The position numbers were made by a program, and so were the translations under genes. Source: Plecoglossus altivelis (lineage: Eukaryota > Chordata > Actinopteri > Osmeriformes > Plecoglossidae). From it: 64,000 bases of DNA. The stretch covers positions 7,296,377 to 7,360,376 of the forward strand of contig BROE01000022.1 of assembly GCA_036571765.1 (NCBI GenBank), given 5' to 3'. Positions 49,101 to 56,065 of the stretch are shown here, piece after piece (position 1 is the first letter of the stretch; each line of letters begins with the position of its first letter). The notes below the pieces were generated by a model, which saw nothing but the letters and a program-made list of their open reading frames with translations, made no database searches and had not been told where the DNA came from.

Positions 49101-51876
49101 AGCATGCACACAGACAGGATCCGGGTGTAGGACACCCAACCCCCAGCAGGTCTTCCTTGTTCTCCGTGATTCTGCTTGCTTCCTGCCCTCTTCTCCTCCT
49201 CATTTTAACCATCCAACTTTCTTTTAAGCCCTATCTTTTCCCCTCCTGGTATGGCATGGCATGGCTAGCATGACACAAGCTGCCATAACTCTCCCTCCTC
49301 CCTTCTTGTATTTCTTTCACTTCCTCCTTGGCCTTCTCTTTCTGTCTGTTTCTATCCCTTTTCACAGTCTGTCTCTATCATCGTTATCTGTTCCCTGGCC
49401 CTCCCTTACATCTGCTCCCTCCTCCCTCCGTCGCTTTGCATTCCTCCTATCTGTTAACAGTTTCCTTCTCTCTCTCTCTCTCTCTCTCTCTCTACCTCTC
49501 TCTACCTCTCTCTCTCTCTCTCTCTACCTCTCTCTCTCCACCTCTCTCTCTCCACCACACTCTCTCACCCATCCCCTCTTCCTCTCACCCTCACTTCCTC
49601 CTCAGGTCTCCCCCACCTTTTCCCAGCACCACACTATTGCCTCCAGCCTCCCAGCCTGCCCACTGCTACTTCCACCCTGGGTCATACACAGCAGGCGCCC
49701 CCCAGGAGCACCCCTCTTCCCTGCCCCTCTGCCCTGCCCCTCCACCGTACTTCTCCCATAGTGAAACTGCCCAGAGCCACCCCCCAGCCACCCCCTCCTC
49801 CTCAGTGAAACTGCCCAGAGATGCTATCTGTGCTTGGGGCGCCAGGACAATAAGCAGCCTGTTGACTGGAGCCAGGAGGAGGATGGAATCCTGACGTCTC
49901 TCTCCTCAGATATATTAGTGGAAGAAGGCCCCTCTTAATCCTTGGACAGCTCCTCAAACACCACCTCTAAGATGCTCACCACTGGTCCAGTCAACTATTA
50001 TTATTATTATTTCAAATCGCATCTGTCGTTTTAAATGTACGTTATTTAATTATCGGATTTAACCATGTTTTGTGTGATTATTTTCTGCAAGTATGTATTT
50101 TGATCGATTTCTTTGTGTGGATCTGCACATTATATCCAGCCTGACCTGTTTCAACGGAGATCAGAAGAGCTTCCATTTAATAAGTCAATTCCAATGTTTA
50201 TCCATGTTATTTCTTCATTGACACTACAGCACCGCTAACGATAGTGCTTTTATTAGCCTCCTGTTTACTTGATGTTCAGACCAGGCTGAAGGAAAGCAAT
50301 AAAGAAACACCTTAACTCCATCCTTATGCTTTTTCACGCAGCATGTCCATATATCAGTAGTGCACGTGCGTGCACGTGCGTGCACGTGGGTTCCATACTT
50401 CACACTAGGGTCCCCTGGGGAGTAGTTATTGCTTCCACAAGCATCTTCACCTCTGGGACATTTCCTGTGAAAATTGAAACCAGTTGTGTTGGAGCCTCTT
50501 TCAGACCCTGGTCTAATCTCACTGCAGTCACGTATGGAATGTGATGCCCTCCTCCTCCTCCTCCTCCCCCTCCTCCCCTTCACCCTTTCCCTCCCAAAGT
50601 TCAGAGGAGGAGGGTGTGCATGTGTGTATCTTGGCGGGGGAGGGATCGGGGGCGGGCTGAGGGGAGGGATTGGGGAAGGGTGTACTGCAAGCGTTAAGGG
50701 TGTGTACTCTGCGTGCGTTAATGAGTAGTTATGTGTGTGTGTGTGTGTGTGTGCGCGTGTGTGTGTGTATTTGGTGGGGGGGGTAATCTCCATTGCCGTC
50801 TCTGCCTACCCTCTGACCTCAGGGCGTGAGGACTAGACCAGGGCTTATTTTGCATGGCTTATGTTCTTTGTGACGGGAGTGTCGGATCTGTCTGCCGGCA
50901 GGCAGCATGTGTCAACTCATCTCGTCTTTCACCAAGACTTCAGGCTGCTGCTGTGTGACCCTGCTGTAACAGTCTGTCAGGGAGACAAGTCAGTAAGGCA
51001 GAGAGACAGCCAGCCAGACAGAGACAGCCAGCCAGACAGAGAGACAGCCAGCCAGACAGAGACAGCTAGCCCGAGAGATGGTTGAAAATTGTTTTTTAGA
51101 TGAAAGCTAAAAGCCACCGATGTTATTGTAACATAGCAGGCTTACATGCGTTAGCCTGTCTCATCGATGATACGGACATTCTGGTAAGTTCCGGTCATCG
51201 AGTGAATCAGTTGCCTATTGTCTGATGCTGAACTCCCTTCCTTGCTCTGCTCTCTGTATCTCACCCTCTTCTCTCCCCTCCCCCTTTATCTTCCCCTCTC
51301 TCCTTCCTCAATCCAGCGTGCCCCTCGTGACCCATCTGCTGGAGACCTGCATCGATGATGTCATCCGGACACCTGTTCCCATAGCGACATCAGGCCTGCC
51401 AGAGGAGGCGGGTCCCAGTGCAGCTCACTCCGCCTCCAGTGTGGCTGCAGACGACAGCCTCTCTCTCACTGGTGATGTTTTGAAAGTGGCTGTTTTCTGT
51501 CAAGACAAACACACACTTTAGAAAAATCCTTTACCCTTTCAGGGCAAGGCCGAACGACTAAGTGTTCTGGACTGAAATGTGACATAAATCAAATGGTTTC
51601 ATTGTTAAATGTTCCCAGCGAGTTTCCTCTGGGTGCGTGTGTTCATGCGTCCCAAGCCTGAGGGCGTAGCGTGCTTGTTGCCATGACAGCGGAGGCCTGA
51701 GTGAGTGATGGTCGACTGTGTTCCCCACAGAAGCAGCGGCCCGTCTGAAGCAGCTGGAGCTGGAGACGGGCCAGATCCCAGCCCCCTCCAGGACCAACAT
51801 CAACATCAACATGAACATGAACAACCAGGTCAGAACTGCTGCTCCTCTGGGCGAGGTCAGGGTGGTGGCGATGGGG

Positions 51877-51908
<32 letters not shown>

Positions 51909-52495
51909 TGGGGCTGGAGGAGTGAGCTTGTGTGTGGGCAGCGATGGATCGACTTGGTTAGAGTGAGCTATGAGATGTTGTGCGAGAGGAGTAGGCTTGG
52001 CATCTCAGAAGAACATTCCTTGCCTAATACTCCCCCCTCCGTGGGAGAGACTCCAGTCTGCTGCTCATCCCACCATCTCTACCAGGCCACGCTGTTCATT
52101 CTGCAGGGAGGGGGCCAGGGGGCCGCAGGGAAGGACCACACTCCCCCTGTGTGATGTGATAGACGATGCGTCCCCCATAACTGGCCCTCCCGTGTTTGTG
52201 TGTCCAGGAGGACGTGGTGAAGCTGACAGAGAAGTGTCTGAACAGTGTAGGCTCCAGCCCGCAGCTGGCTCCGCTGCGCCCCCCGGAGGACCTGAAGAGC
52301 AACATCCTTAAGGCCCAGGTGGAGGCAGCTCTCAAGGTACAGCACGGCCTCCAGCCAGGGGCAGACTGACCCTCCTGTACTGAGGGTCTGCTGCTGATTC
52401 TGAATGCTCTTCTGCCTGTGTAGGGCGCTGTGGAGGAGCACGGCGCGATGGGGGACAAGAACTGCAACATGCAGGAGGCTGCGGCCAGGTGAGCC

Positions 52496-52528
<33 letters not shown>

Positions 52529-54085
52529 CTGACTATGAACGATGCAGTTCAATACTCTCAAGTAGTTCAAACACTCATCTACCATGGAACCAAAGTATAC
52601 AGTTGAAGAGTCATAATGTTCGGCGACAAATTAACACGCATCCTTAACCAGCAAGGCTGCCTGGTCTCTCGTCTCTCTCCAAGGCTCTTAGTCATCCTGC
52701 TTCTGCACTCCCAGCCTATCGCAACCCTCCCTCCAAAGTTGATTATCCACTTGAATATTCATGAAGGGTCTTTGAGCAATTCTTATGACATCACCCACTG
52801 GATCAGAGACTGGCAAGATTCAGGGGGAAAACCCAATTAGTTGTACTGTATGAATCTAGGCTTAGCTCCGAAGGGAATATTCCAGTGTTCTGCTAATGAA
52901 AGGCAAATTGCCTTTCCTCTGTGTGAAGGTTAGGGATCCAGCCAAAGTTCCTCCACAAAAACAGTAAAAGTCAAGTCTGGTTGGTTATCGTAGTGAGGCA
53001 GGAATGTGGTTGGAGTCAGGCTTGAGCTTAGCTCGTTAGCTGCACCCTGATGTTCAGGACTCAGAAAGTGGCGCTGTGGGCGCTGTGCGTTGAGCCTGTC
53101 AACACACCTCCTGCTGTGCTGTCTCCAGGCTGAAGGTGCGCAGCGGACGCATGGGCAGCAACTCCTCTCTCTCTCTGGGCGGACGAGCGGAGCGCCCGGA
53201 TGCATGGGACCTCCTCCAACCTACCCTCGTCTCCGCTGGGCCTAGGTAACGGCTTGCGTGTGTGTCTGTGGATTATGTGGAGGGGGAGGGGGAGGGGTGA
53301 GGAGAGGGGGAGGAGGGGGGGGGATCTGTGACGGTGCCTCCAGATCTCTAATCCTCCTGGGAGGAGTGTGTCTGAGAACCAGGTTGGGGACTAATGTCAC
53401 GGCGCCCAGATGCCTTGGCCCTAATCTCCCCTCACCCACACACTTGGAACAAATACATACTGAACAGTCAATGCAAACTGTAGCTTTGTTTCCTCAGAAA
53501 TCAGGATGCAATTTCCCATTGCCAGCTCAGGTGAACAGGAGGAGAGGAGGCTGGAGAGGGAGGGAAGGCTGTAAGGGAAGGAGGGAGGGTTAGGAGGGAC
53601 TAGGGCACGCCCAGATTAGAGGCCACCTGTCTCCTTCTCTCTCCTTGGGCTAGCCTCCATCCTAGGGAGCAGGAGCAGGCCATGCAAGGCCTAGAGGCTG
53701 GTCCTATTACCAGAAAGCTCCTCTTTAAGTTTCTACTGTGTTCATTTTGAGAGGTTTTGTCTGGCGCTGGTTTTCCCTGGAAGACAAAGACATTGTTTTC
53801 ATAAAGCTCTCTGCTGCCACCTGGTGGAAAACTGGAAATGTTTGGAGCCGTCACATGACTGCTCTAGTTCTGCCTAGATACATGTCCTTGTACATTCACA
53901 TTCTATCTTGTGACTCTGCAGCTTATCTTGGTCGTTAGCGGCATCAAGGAGCCTTGAGCTCAATAACATTTGTCAATATTAGAGTTTAGGACTACTGACG
54001 TAAAGAAACAATTCAGGAAGATTTGTTTTGGTTTTGAGAGCCTTTGCGGCACCATTTCTTAGACTTAGAATTAATGTGTGTGTGG

Positions 54086-54119
<34 letters not shown>

Positions 54120-55649
54120 TATTTTACATTCATTAAATGTGATGGTTTGATTTTCAGTGAAGAAATATTGGCGGAAGATCTGATGCCGTCCCTACCCATA
54201 ATTCCTTCTGAGACCACTAATGATGGCCTAGTTGCTAAGGTAATCAATACGGTCCTGTATCCCTTTACTGCTTGCTATGCGATAGTAGTATCATTGCTAA
54301 GGTTTACATTTGCGTTCCCACTATCCCTCTCTGGATTTGTAATCTGGCTTTTGGCTGTGCAGGCTAAAGCTGAGGACCAGGAACAGGCCAGTGTCCCTCT
54401 GACCGAAAACCTGATTGACTTCACTGACCCGACCCCAGTAGTAAGTCTGTAGAACAGCTCCCCTAGTCTGCCTGTACCAGCAGGGGAGAGGGAGCCATGA
54501 GGAAGGTGGGTCCCAGTGTCTCAGAGCTTCAGACCTGCTGTGCTGTTTGTGTTGCAGTTCCCTCCGGTCCAGCCCAAGCCTCTGATCATGACGCCTCGCT
54601 GGATCGTCCCCACGGCGACGGTGAGCGCTTCCCTCTCTCGTCTGTTTATCTGTTTGTTCATCCTGGAGAGTTCTAGCCAGGATTTACAGGGCAAGCTGTG
54701 GGGGGGGGGGTGAAGGCAGGTGCAATGACCTGCGGCTGGTCGAACCGAAGAGTTCGCGAAAACATCTGCTTGATCCCAGCCTGGCCTCCTTTGTGCCATG
54801 CGTCTGGGGGGGCTCTGCTCTGAGTTAAGGGAGCTAGTTTGGTGCAGGTGGGGGCTTGCCTAGCCAGAGTTACGGGGGGAAAGATGGGCGGGCAGCAGGT
54901 GCAATGACCCGCAGGTGGTCGTGCTGAAACATATGTAAAAGAAAATAGCCTAAAACTGCCTGAAGCGTTGATAATAGAGCTATGGAAGCAAAGTTGTAGA
55001 GTCTCTCTCTCCCTCTGTGCCTTAGTAGTGTTATGTTTGAAGCACCAGGGTGTCCCCTGCTGTACCTTCCAGTCCAGCCCCTCCAATCACGCTACAGCAA
55101 GCTAGTAGAGACTGACCACACCCTCCTTGTGCCCTCCTCTTAACGCAGCCTGCCGCTGTCTTTACTAATGGCCTCCTCGACCTTGACCCCCCTGCCAAGG
55201 TCACAGCTCCTCTGCAGCCTGATGGAGGGGCAATGGCCGGCCCCCCTCAACTCTCTCTGACACACAATGTGATCGCCACCAGGTAAACCCTCAGCTCTCG
55301 TCCAGTCTACTCCCCCTTCTCCCCCCCCCCCCCCCCCCCCCCCCGGCTCATTCTGGAGCGCCTGCTTTCGACTGCTTGATCCATAAATCCAGCCAGCACA
55401 CTCTTCCTGTAGATGCTGACGTAGCGCTTGACTGAACTCAGTTAACAAGAACTTCTAAAGGCGAGGAATTGGAGGGTGGTATTGGAAGGGCTCCGTCTGG
55501 TTAGCGGACGGGGAGACGTGAGCGGTTGTGGGATGACTGGGATCTGGATGTGATCGTGTGTGTCCCCTCCCTTCTACAGCGTTGTGGGCCAGCAGCCGGC
55601 TTTGGAGGACGGACACAAGCCCAAGGGTCTCCTGACCACTGAGCTCTGA
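36385..55649 (+). CDS. epb41l5: epb41l5: erythrocyte membrane protein band 4.1-like 5 (25 coding exons, long form)
   Basis: Joining the long-form exons gives 2349 bases and 782 residues (human long form 733) with every phase matching. Seen in order: a basic N-terminus starting MLSFLRRTLGRRS, a FERM domain (about residues 43-328), a FERM-adjacent segment with SFERRPSRRYSRR (about 350-385), a long low-complexity region, the conserved motifs LTEKCLNSV (about 542-552), LTENLIDF and MTPRWIVP, and a C-terminal TTEL that fits a class I PDZ ligand. Known of the family: a plasma-membrane adaptor binding Crumbs, p120-catenin and paxillin, driving gastrulation and epithelial-mesenchymal change; the zebrafish gene is mosaic eyes. 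The start is the first ATG of the exon and matches the human N-terminus. Alternative last exons are listed separately. The region of residues 602-668 is poorly conserved and less certain. Confidence 0.94.
36565..39443 (+). other. epb41l5: epb41l5 intron 1
   Basis: No exon is recognised in 2.9 kb. It holds a G-rich run (38215-38236) and a TG tract (39046-39071). Confidence 0.6.
39444..39548 (+). CDS. epb41l5: epb41l5 coding exon 2 (residues 61-95)
   Basis: FERM F1: KKAKGEELFDQIMYHLDIVE and DYFGLRFMDSAQVP. The donor is GTAAGA. Confidence 0.96.
39549..40265 (+). other. epb41l5: epb41l5 intron 2
   Basis: Contains GA/GGGA (39846-39885) and CA (39962-39989) repeats. No exon is recognised. Confidence 0.6.
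40266..40308 (+). CDS. epb41l5: epb41l5 coding exon 3 (residues 96-110)
   Basis: A 43-base exon encoding HWLDVTKSIKKQVK, parallel to ptpn4 exon 4 in length, phase and sequence. The donor is GTAAGT. Confidence 0.95.
40423..40501 (+). CDS. epb41l5: epb41l5 coding exon 4 (residues 110-136)
   Basis: A 79-base exon encoding GPPYCLHMRVKFYSSEPNN and LHEELTR. The donor is GTGAGT. Confidence 0.96.
40615..40659 (+). CDS. epb41l5: epb41l5 coding exon 5 (residues 136-151)
   Basis: A 45-base exon encoding YLFVLQLKQDILSG of FERM F2. The donor is GTAAGT. Confidence 0.96.
40660..41178 (+). other. epb41l5: epb41l5 intron 5
   Basis: Unique sequence apart from a short C run near 40676. No exon is recognised. 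Confidence 0.6.
41179..41231 (+). CDS. epb41l5: epb41l5 coding exon 6 (residues 151-169)
   Basis: A 53-base exon encoding LECPFDTAVELAGFSLQ. The donor is GTACGT. Confidence 0.95.
41232..42192 (+). other. epb41l5: epb41l5 intron 6
   Basis: CT-rich stretches (41455-41590 and 41917-42076) dominate. No exon is recognised. Confidence 0.65.
41917..42076 (+). repeat. CT-rich microsatellite
   Basis: About 160 bases of CTCTC with CCCTCTCT and CTATCCCT variants, about 115 bases before exon 7. Confidence 0.9.
42193..42313 (+). CDS. epb41l5: epb41l5 coding exon 7 (residues 169-209)
   Basis: A 121-base exon encoding ELGDCDPSEHALDLVSEFRF and MELAIFNAWKEC. The donor is GTACGT. Confidence 0.96.
42314..42920 (+). 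other. epb41l5: epb41l5 intron 7
   Basis: Contains a GGA-rich purine tract (42769-42809). No exon is recognised. Confidence 0.6.
42921..43008 (+). CDS. epb41l5: epb41l5 coding exon 8 (residues 209-238)
   Basis: An 88-base exon encoding GQMPAQAEINYLNKAKWLE and MYGVDMHMVK. The donor is GTAAGC, with a CA-rich tract right after it. Confidence 0.96.
43126..43214 (+). CDS. epb41l5: epb41l5 coding exon 9 (residues 239-268)
   Basis: An 89-base exon encoding ARDGNEYSLGLTPTGVLVFE and TKIGLFFW of FERM F3. The donor is GTGAGA. Confidence 0.96.
43350..43419 (+). CDS. epb41l5: epb41l5 coding exon 10 (residues 268-291)
   Basis: Encodes PKITRLDFKKSKLTLVVVED. The acceptor TTCAG follows a TG repeat (about 43327-43345). 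I end it at CAG|GTGCAG because EQGKEQEHT across the join matches human; an in-frame donor 18 bases later is possible. Confidence 0.9.
44167..44231 (+). repeat. (TG)n microsatellite
   Basis: About 32 uninterrupted TG units, one of the longest in the window. Confidence 0.97.
44448..44524 (+). repeat. 16-bp minisatellite (ACTGGCTGGCTGAATG)
   Basis: About four tandem units flanked by extra GGCT tetranucleotides. Confidence 0.9.
45658..45827 (+). CDS. epb41l5: epb41l5 coding exon 11 (residues 292-348)
   Basis: End of FERM F3: GKEQEHTFVFRMDHPKACKH and CAVEHHAFFRLRGPVQKG. The acceptor is TTGTAG and the donor GTACTG. Confidence 0.96.
45914..46020 (+). CDS. epb41l5: epb41l5 coding exon 12 (residues 348-384), FERM-adjacent
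   Basis: Encodes GKTEYQTTKASKARRSASFE and RRPSRRYSRRTMQNR, an Arg/Ser-rich FERM-adjacent segment with likely phosphorylation sites. The donor is GTGAGT. Confidence 0.95.
46055..46115 (+). repeat. (CA)n microsatellite after the exon 12 donor
   Basis: About 30 uninterrupted CA units starting 35 bases into the 237-base intron that precedes a 19-base micro-exon. Confidence 0.97.
46258..46276 (+). CDS. epb41l5: epb41l5 coding exon 13, 19-base micro-exon (residues 384-390)
   Basis: Encodes GHSKPPE across its junctions, aligned with the KPEE segment of human. It has the acceptor CTCACAG and donor GTGAGT, and phases that fit both neighbours (1 in, 2 out). Confidence 0.8.
46277..47037 (+). other. 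epb41l5: epb41l5 intron 13
   Basis: Dominated by a GCTGGGCTAGTTTGGTGT minisatellite (46553-46870). No exon is recognised. Confidence 0.6.
46553..46870 (+). repeat. GGGCTAGTTTGGTGTGCT minisatellite
   Basis: Begins with near-perfect 20-base copies and decays into shorter GGCTAG, TTGGCTGTGCT and GGGCT variants. All are G/T-rich on the + strand. Confidence 0.88.
47038..47095 (+). CDS. epb41l5: epb41l5 coding exon 14 (residues 390-409)
   Basis: Encodes SFSSTNTHNNGVGAGKDSK. It is weakly conserved, but the acceptor CTCCCAG, donor GTAGGG and phases fit. Confidence 0.82.
47212..47342 (+). CDS. epb41l5: epb41l5 coding exon 15 (residues 410-453)
   Basis: Encodes AWSAMPVVNTAPPSACGP and PVEIETLPRSPGG, matching the human PVEIENLPQSPG block. 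The donor is GTGAGC. This is the branching exon for the alternative last exons. Confidence 0.92.
47844..47916 (+). CDS. epb41l5: Possible alternative last exon A of epb41l5
   Basis: The acceptor CCCTGTAG is followed by 73 bases that continue the exon 15 frame for 23 residues (ITWPLKGG...) to TGA at 47914-47916. This would give a 476-residue FERM-only form. An AATAAA overlaps the coding end (47895-47900). EPB41L5 is known to have short C-terminal forms, but I cannot confirm that this tail is conserved. Confidence 0.4.
48896..49010 (+). repeat. 19-bp minisatellite (GTGTTCACGGGGCCCCTGG)
   Basis: About six tandem copies, 18-19 bases each, differing in the number of C residues. The palindromic GGGGCCCC core could form hairpins. 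Confidence 0.93.
49606..49894 (+). CDS. epb41l5: Possible alternative last exon B of epb41l5
   Basis: A pyrimidine-rich tract and acceptor CCTCAG precede 289 bases that continue the exon 15 frame, with no stop, for 95 residues to TGA at 49892-49894. The product would be 548 residues. The tail is Pro/Ser-rich (PASQPAHCYFHPGSY, HPPATPSSSVKLPRD). A poly(A) signal follows at 50298. It is either a genuine alternative end or a chance open frame in C-rich DNA. Confidence 0.45.
49895..50320 (+). other. epb41l5: Possible 3' UTR of alternative last exon B
   Basis: AT-rich sequence, unlike the surrounding C-rich DNA, runs from the stop to AATAAA (50298-50303). Confidence 0.4.
50298..50303 (+). terminator. 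epb41l5: AATAAA, possible internal poly(A) signal
   Basis: Canonical hexamer 404 bases after the stop of alternative exon B. Confidence 0.4.
51000..51067 (+). repeat. 18/20-bp repeat (AGAGACAGCCAGCCAGAC)
   Basis: Four near-identical units alternating with an extra GA. Confidence 0.9.
51317..51471 (+). CDS. epb41l5: epb41l5 coding exon 16 (residues 453-505)
   Basis: Encodes VPLVTHLLETCIDDVIRTP, aligned with human IPLNIDLLNSPDLLEATIGDVIG. The acceptor is ATCCAG and the donor GTGATG. Confidence 0.88.
51731..51828 (+). CDS. epb41l5: epb41l5 coding exon 17 (residues 505-537)
   Basis: Encodes EAAARLKQLELETGQIPAPS and an Asn-repeat NINMNMNNQ, aligned with human EKLKQLEMEN. The donor GTCAGA is weak but is required by the frame. 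Confidence 0.87.
52208..52336 (+). CDS. epb41l5: epb41l5 coding exon 18 (residues 538-580)
   Basis: Encodes EDVVKLTEKCLNSVGSSP and PPEDLKSNILKAQVEAALK, strongly conserved with human. The donor is GTACAG. Confidence 0.93.
52424..52488 (+). CDS. epb41l5: epb41l5 coding exon 19 (residues 581-602)
   Basis: Encodes GAVEEHGAMGDKNCNMQEAA. The donor GTGAGC is followed within nine bases by a CA repeat (52497-52526). Confidence 0.85.
52489..53128 (+). other. epb41l5: epb41l5 intron 19
   Basis: CA repeat at its 5' end; otherwise unique sequence without an exon. Confidence 0.6.
53129..53245 (+). CDS. epb41l5: epb41l5 coding exon 20 (residues 602-641), uncertain
   Basis: The acceptor GTCTCCAG, donor GTAACG and both phases fit. 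The peptide (LKVRSGRMGSNSSLSLGGRA...) has little similarity to human. The second half reads more plausibly in another frame (GTSSNLPSSPLGL), which would break the join to exon 21. It could be mis-bounded or fast-evolving. Confidence 0.55.
   Translation, partial: AEGAQRTHGQQLLSLSGRTSGAPGCMGPPPTYPRLRWA
53246..54157 (+). other. epb41l5: epb41l5 intron 20
   Basis: Short TG/GGGAGG tracts near the donor (53257-53325) and a TG repeat (54081-54118) 39 bases before the acceptor. No exon is recognised. Confidence 0.6.
54158..54239 (+). CDS. epb41l5: epb41l5 coding exon 21 (residues 641-668)
   Basis: Encodes EEILAEDLMPSLPIIPSETT and NDGLVAK. The acceptor is TTTTCAG and the donor GTAATC. Conservation with human is low, but the phases fit. 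Confidence 0.75.
54363..54440 (+). CDS. epb41l5: epb41l5 coding exon 22 (residues 669-694)
   Basis: Encodes EQASVPLTENLIDFTDPTPV, matching human SLTENLIDH. The donor is GTAAGT. Confidence 0.92.
54558..54620 (+). CDS. epb41l5: epb41l5 coding exon 23 (residues 695-715)
   Basis: Encodes KPLIMTPRWIVPTAT, matching human MITPRWIVP. The donor is GTGAGC. Confidence 0.93.
54621..55148 (+). other. epb41l5: epb41l5 intron 23
   Basis: Contains two diverged copies of a GGCAGGTGCAATGACC-like segment (54715-54741 and 54892-54920), each beside a G-rich or CTAGCC-rich stretch. No exon is recognised. Confidence 0.55.
55149..55282 (+). CDS. epb41l5: epb41l5 coding exon 24 (residues 716-760)
   Basis: Encodes PAAVFTNGLLDLDPPAKVT and GPPQLSLTHNVIAT. 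The donor is GTAAAC. Confidence 0.88.
55321..55344 (+). repeat. C24 homopolymer
   Basis: Twenty-four C in the last intron, 38 bases after the exon 24 donor; a run this long can form i-motif or G-quadruplex structure. Confidence 0.95.
55580..55649 (+). CDS. epb41l5: epb41l5 coding exon 25, last exon (residues 760-782)
   Basis: Encodes VVGQQPALEDGHKPKGLLTT followed by EL and TGA (55647-55649). The LLTTEL ending is identical to the human C-terminus and fits a class I PDZ ligand (T-x-L). Confidence 0.95.
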
Positions 55650-55679
55650 GAAGGGGCCCAGGGAGCCTCGAGGCCCTCT

Positions 55680-56065
55680 GGTCAGCTGCCCTCCGGAGCT
55701 CCAAAAACCAGCTGCCCTCCGGAGCTCCCCAACCAGCTGCCCTGCGGAGCTCCCCAGCCAGCTGCCCTTTGGAGCTCCCCAACCAGCTGCCCTGCGGAGC
55801 TCCCCAGCCAGCTGCCCTGCGGAGCTCCACAACCAGCTGCCCTGCGGAGCTCCCCAACCAGCTGCCCTGTGAAGCTCCCCAACCAGCTGCCCTCCGGAGC
55901 TCCCCAACCAGCTGCCCTGCGGAGCTCCCCAACCAGCTGCCCTGCGGAGCTCCCCAACCAGCTGCCCTCTGGAGCTCCCAGACCAGCTGCCCTGTGAAGC
56001 TCCCCAACCAGCTGCCCTGCGGAGCTCCCCAACCAGCTGCCCTGCGGAGCTCCCCAACCAGCTGT
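55680..56065 (+). repeat. 25-bp minisatellite in the epb41l5 3' UTR (about 15 copies)
   Basis: The unit is GAGCTCCCCAACCAGCTGCC followed by CTGCG, with CTCCG, CTGTG or TTTGG variants. As 25 is not a multiple of three and the unit has no stop, all frames stay open, producing long spurious ORFs on both strands. Each copy carries the palindromes GAGCTC and CAGCTG. Confidence 0.95.

Larger units (their letters stand above)
47343..51316 (+). other. epb41l5: epb41l5 intron 15 of the long form
   Basis: A 4-kb stretch containing two possible alternative last exons (47844-47916 and 49606-49894 with 3' UTR), a GGGGCCC minisatellite (48896-49010), CT (49470-49560), an alternating CACGTG/GTGCAC tract (50357-50390) and an AGACAGCCAGCC repeat (51000-51067). 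Confidence 0.6.
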
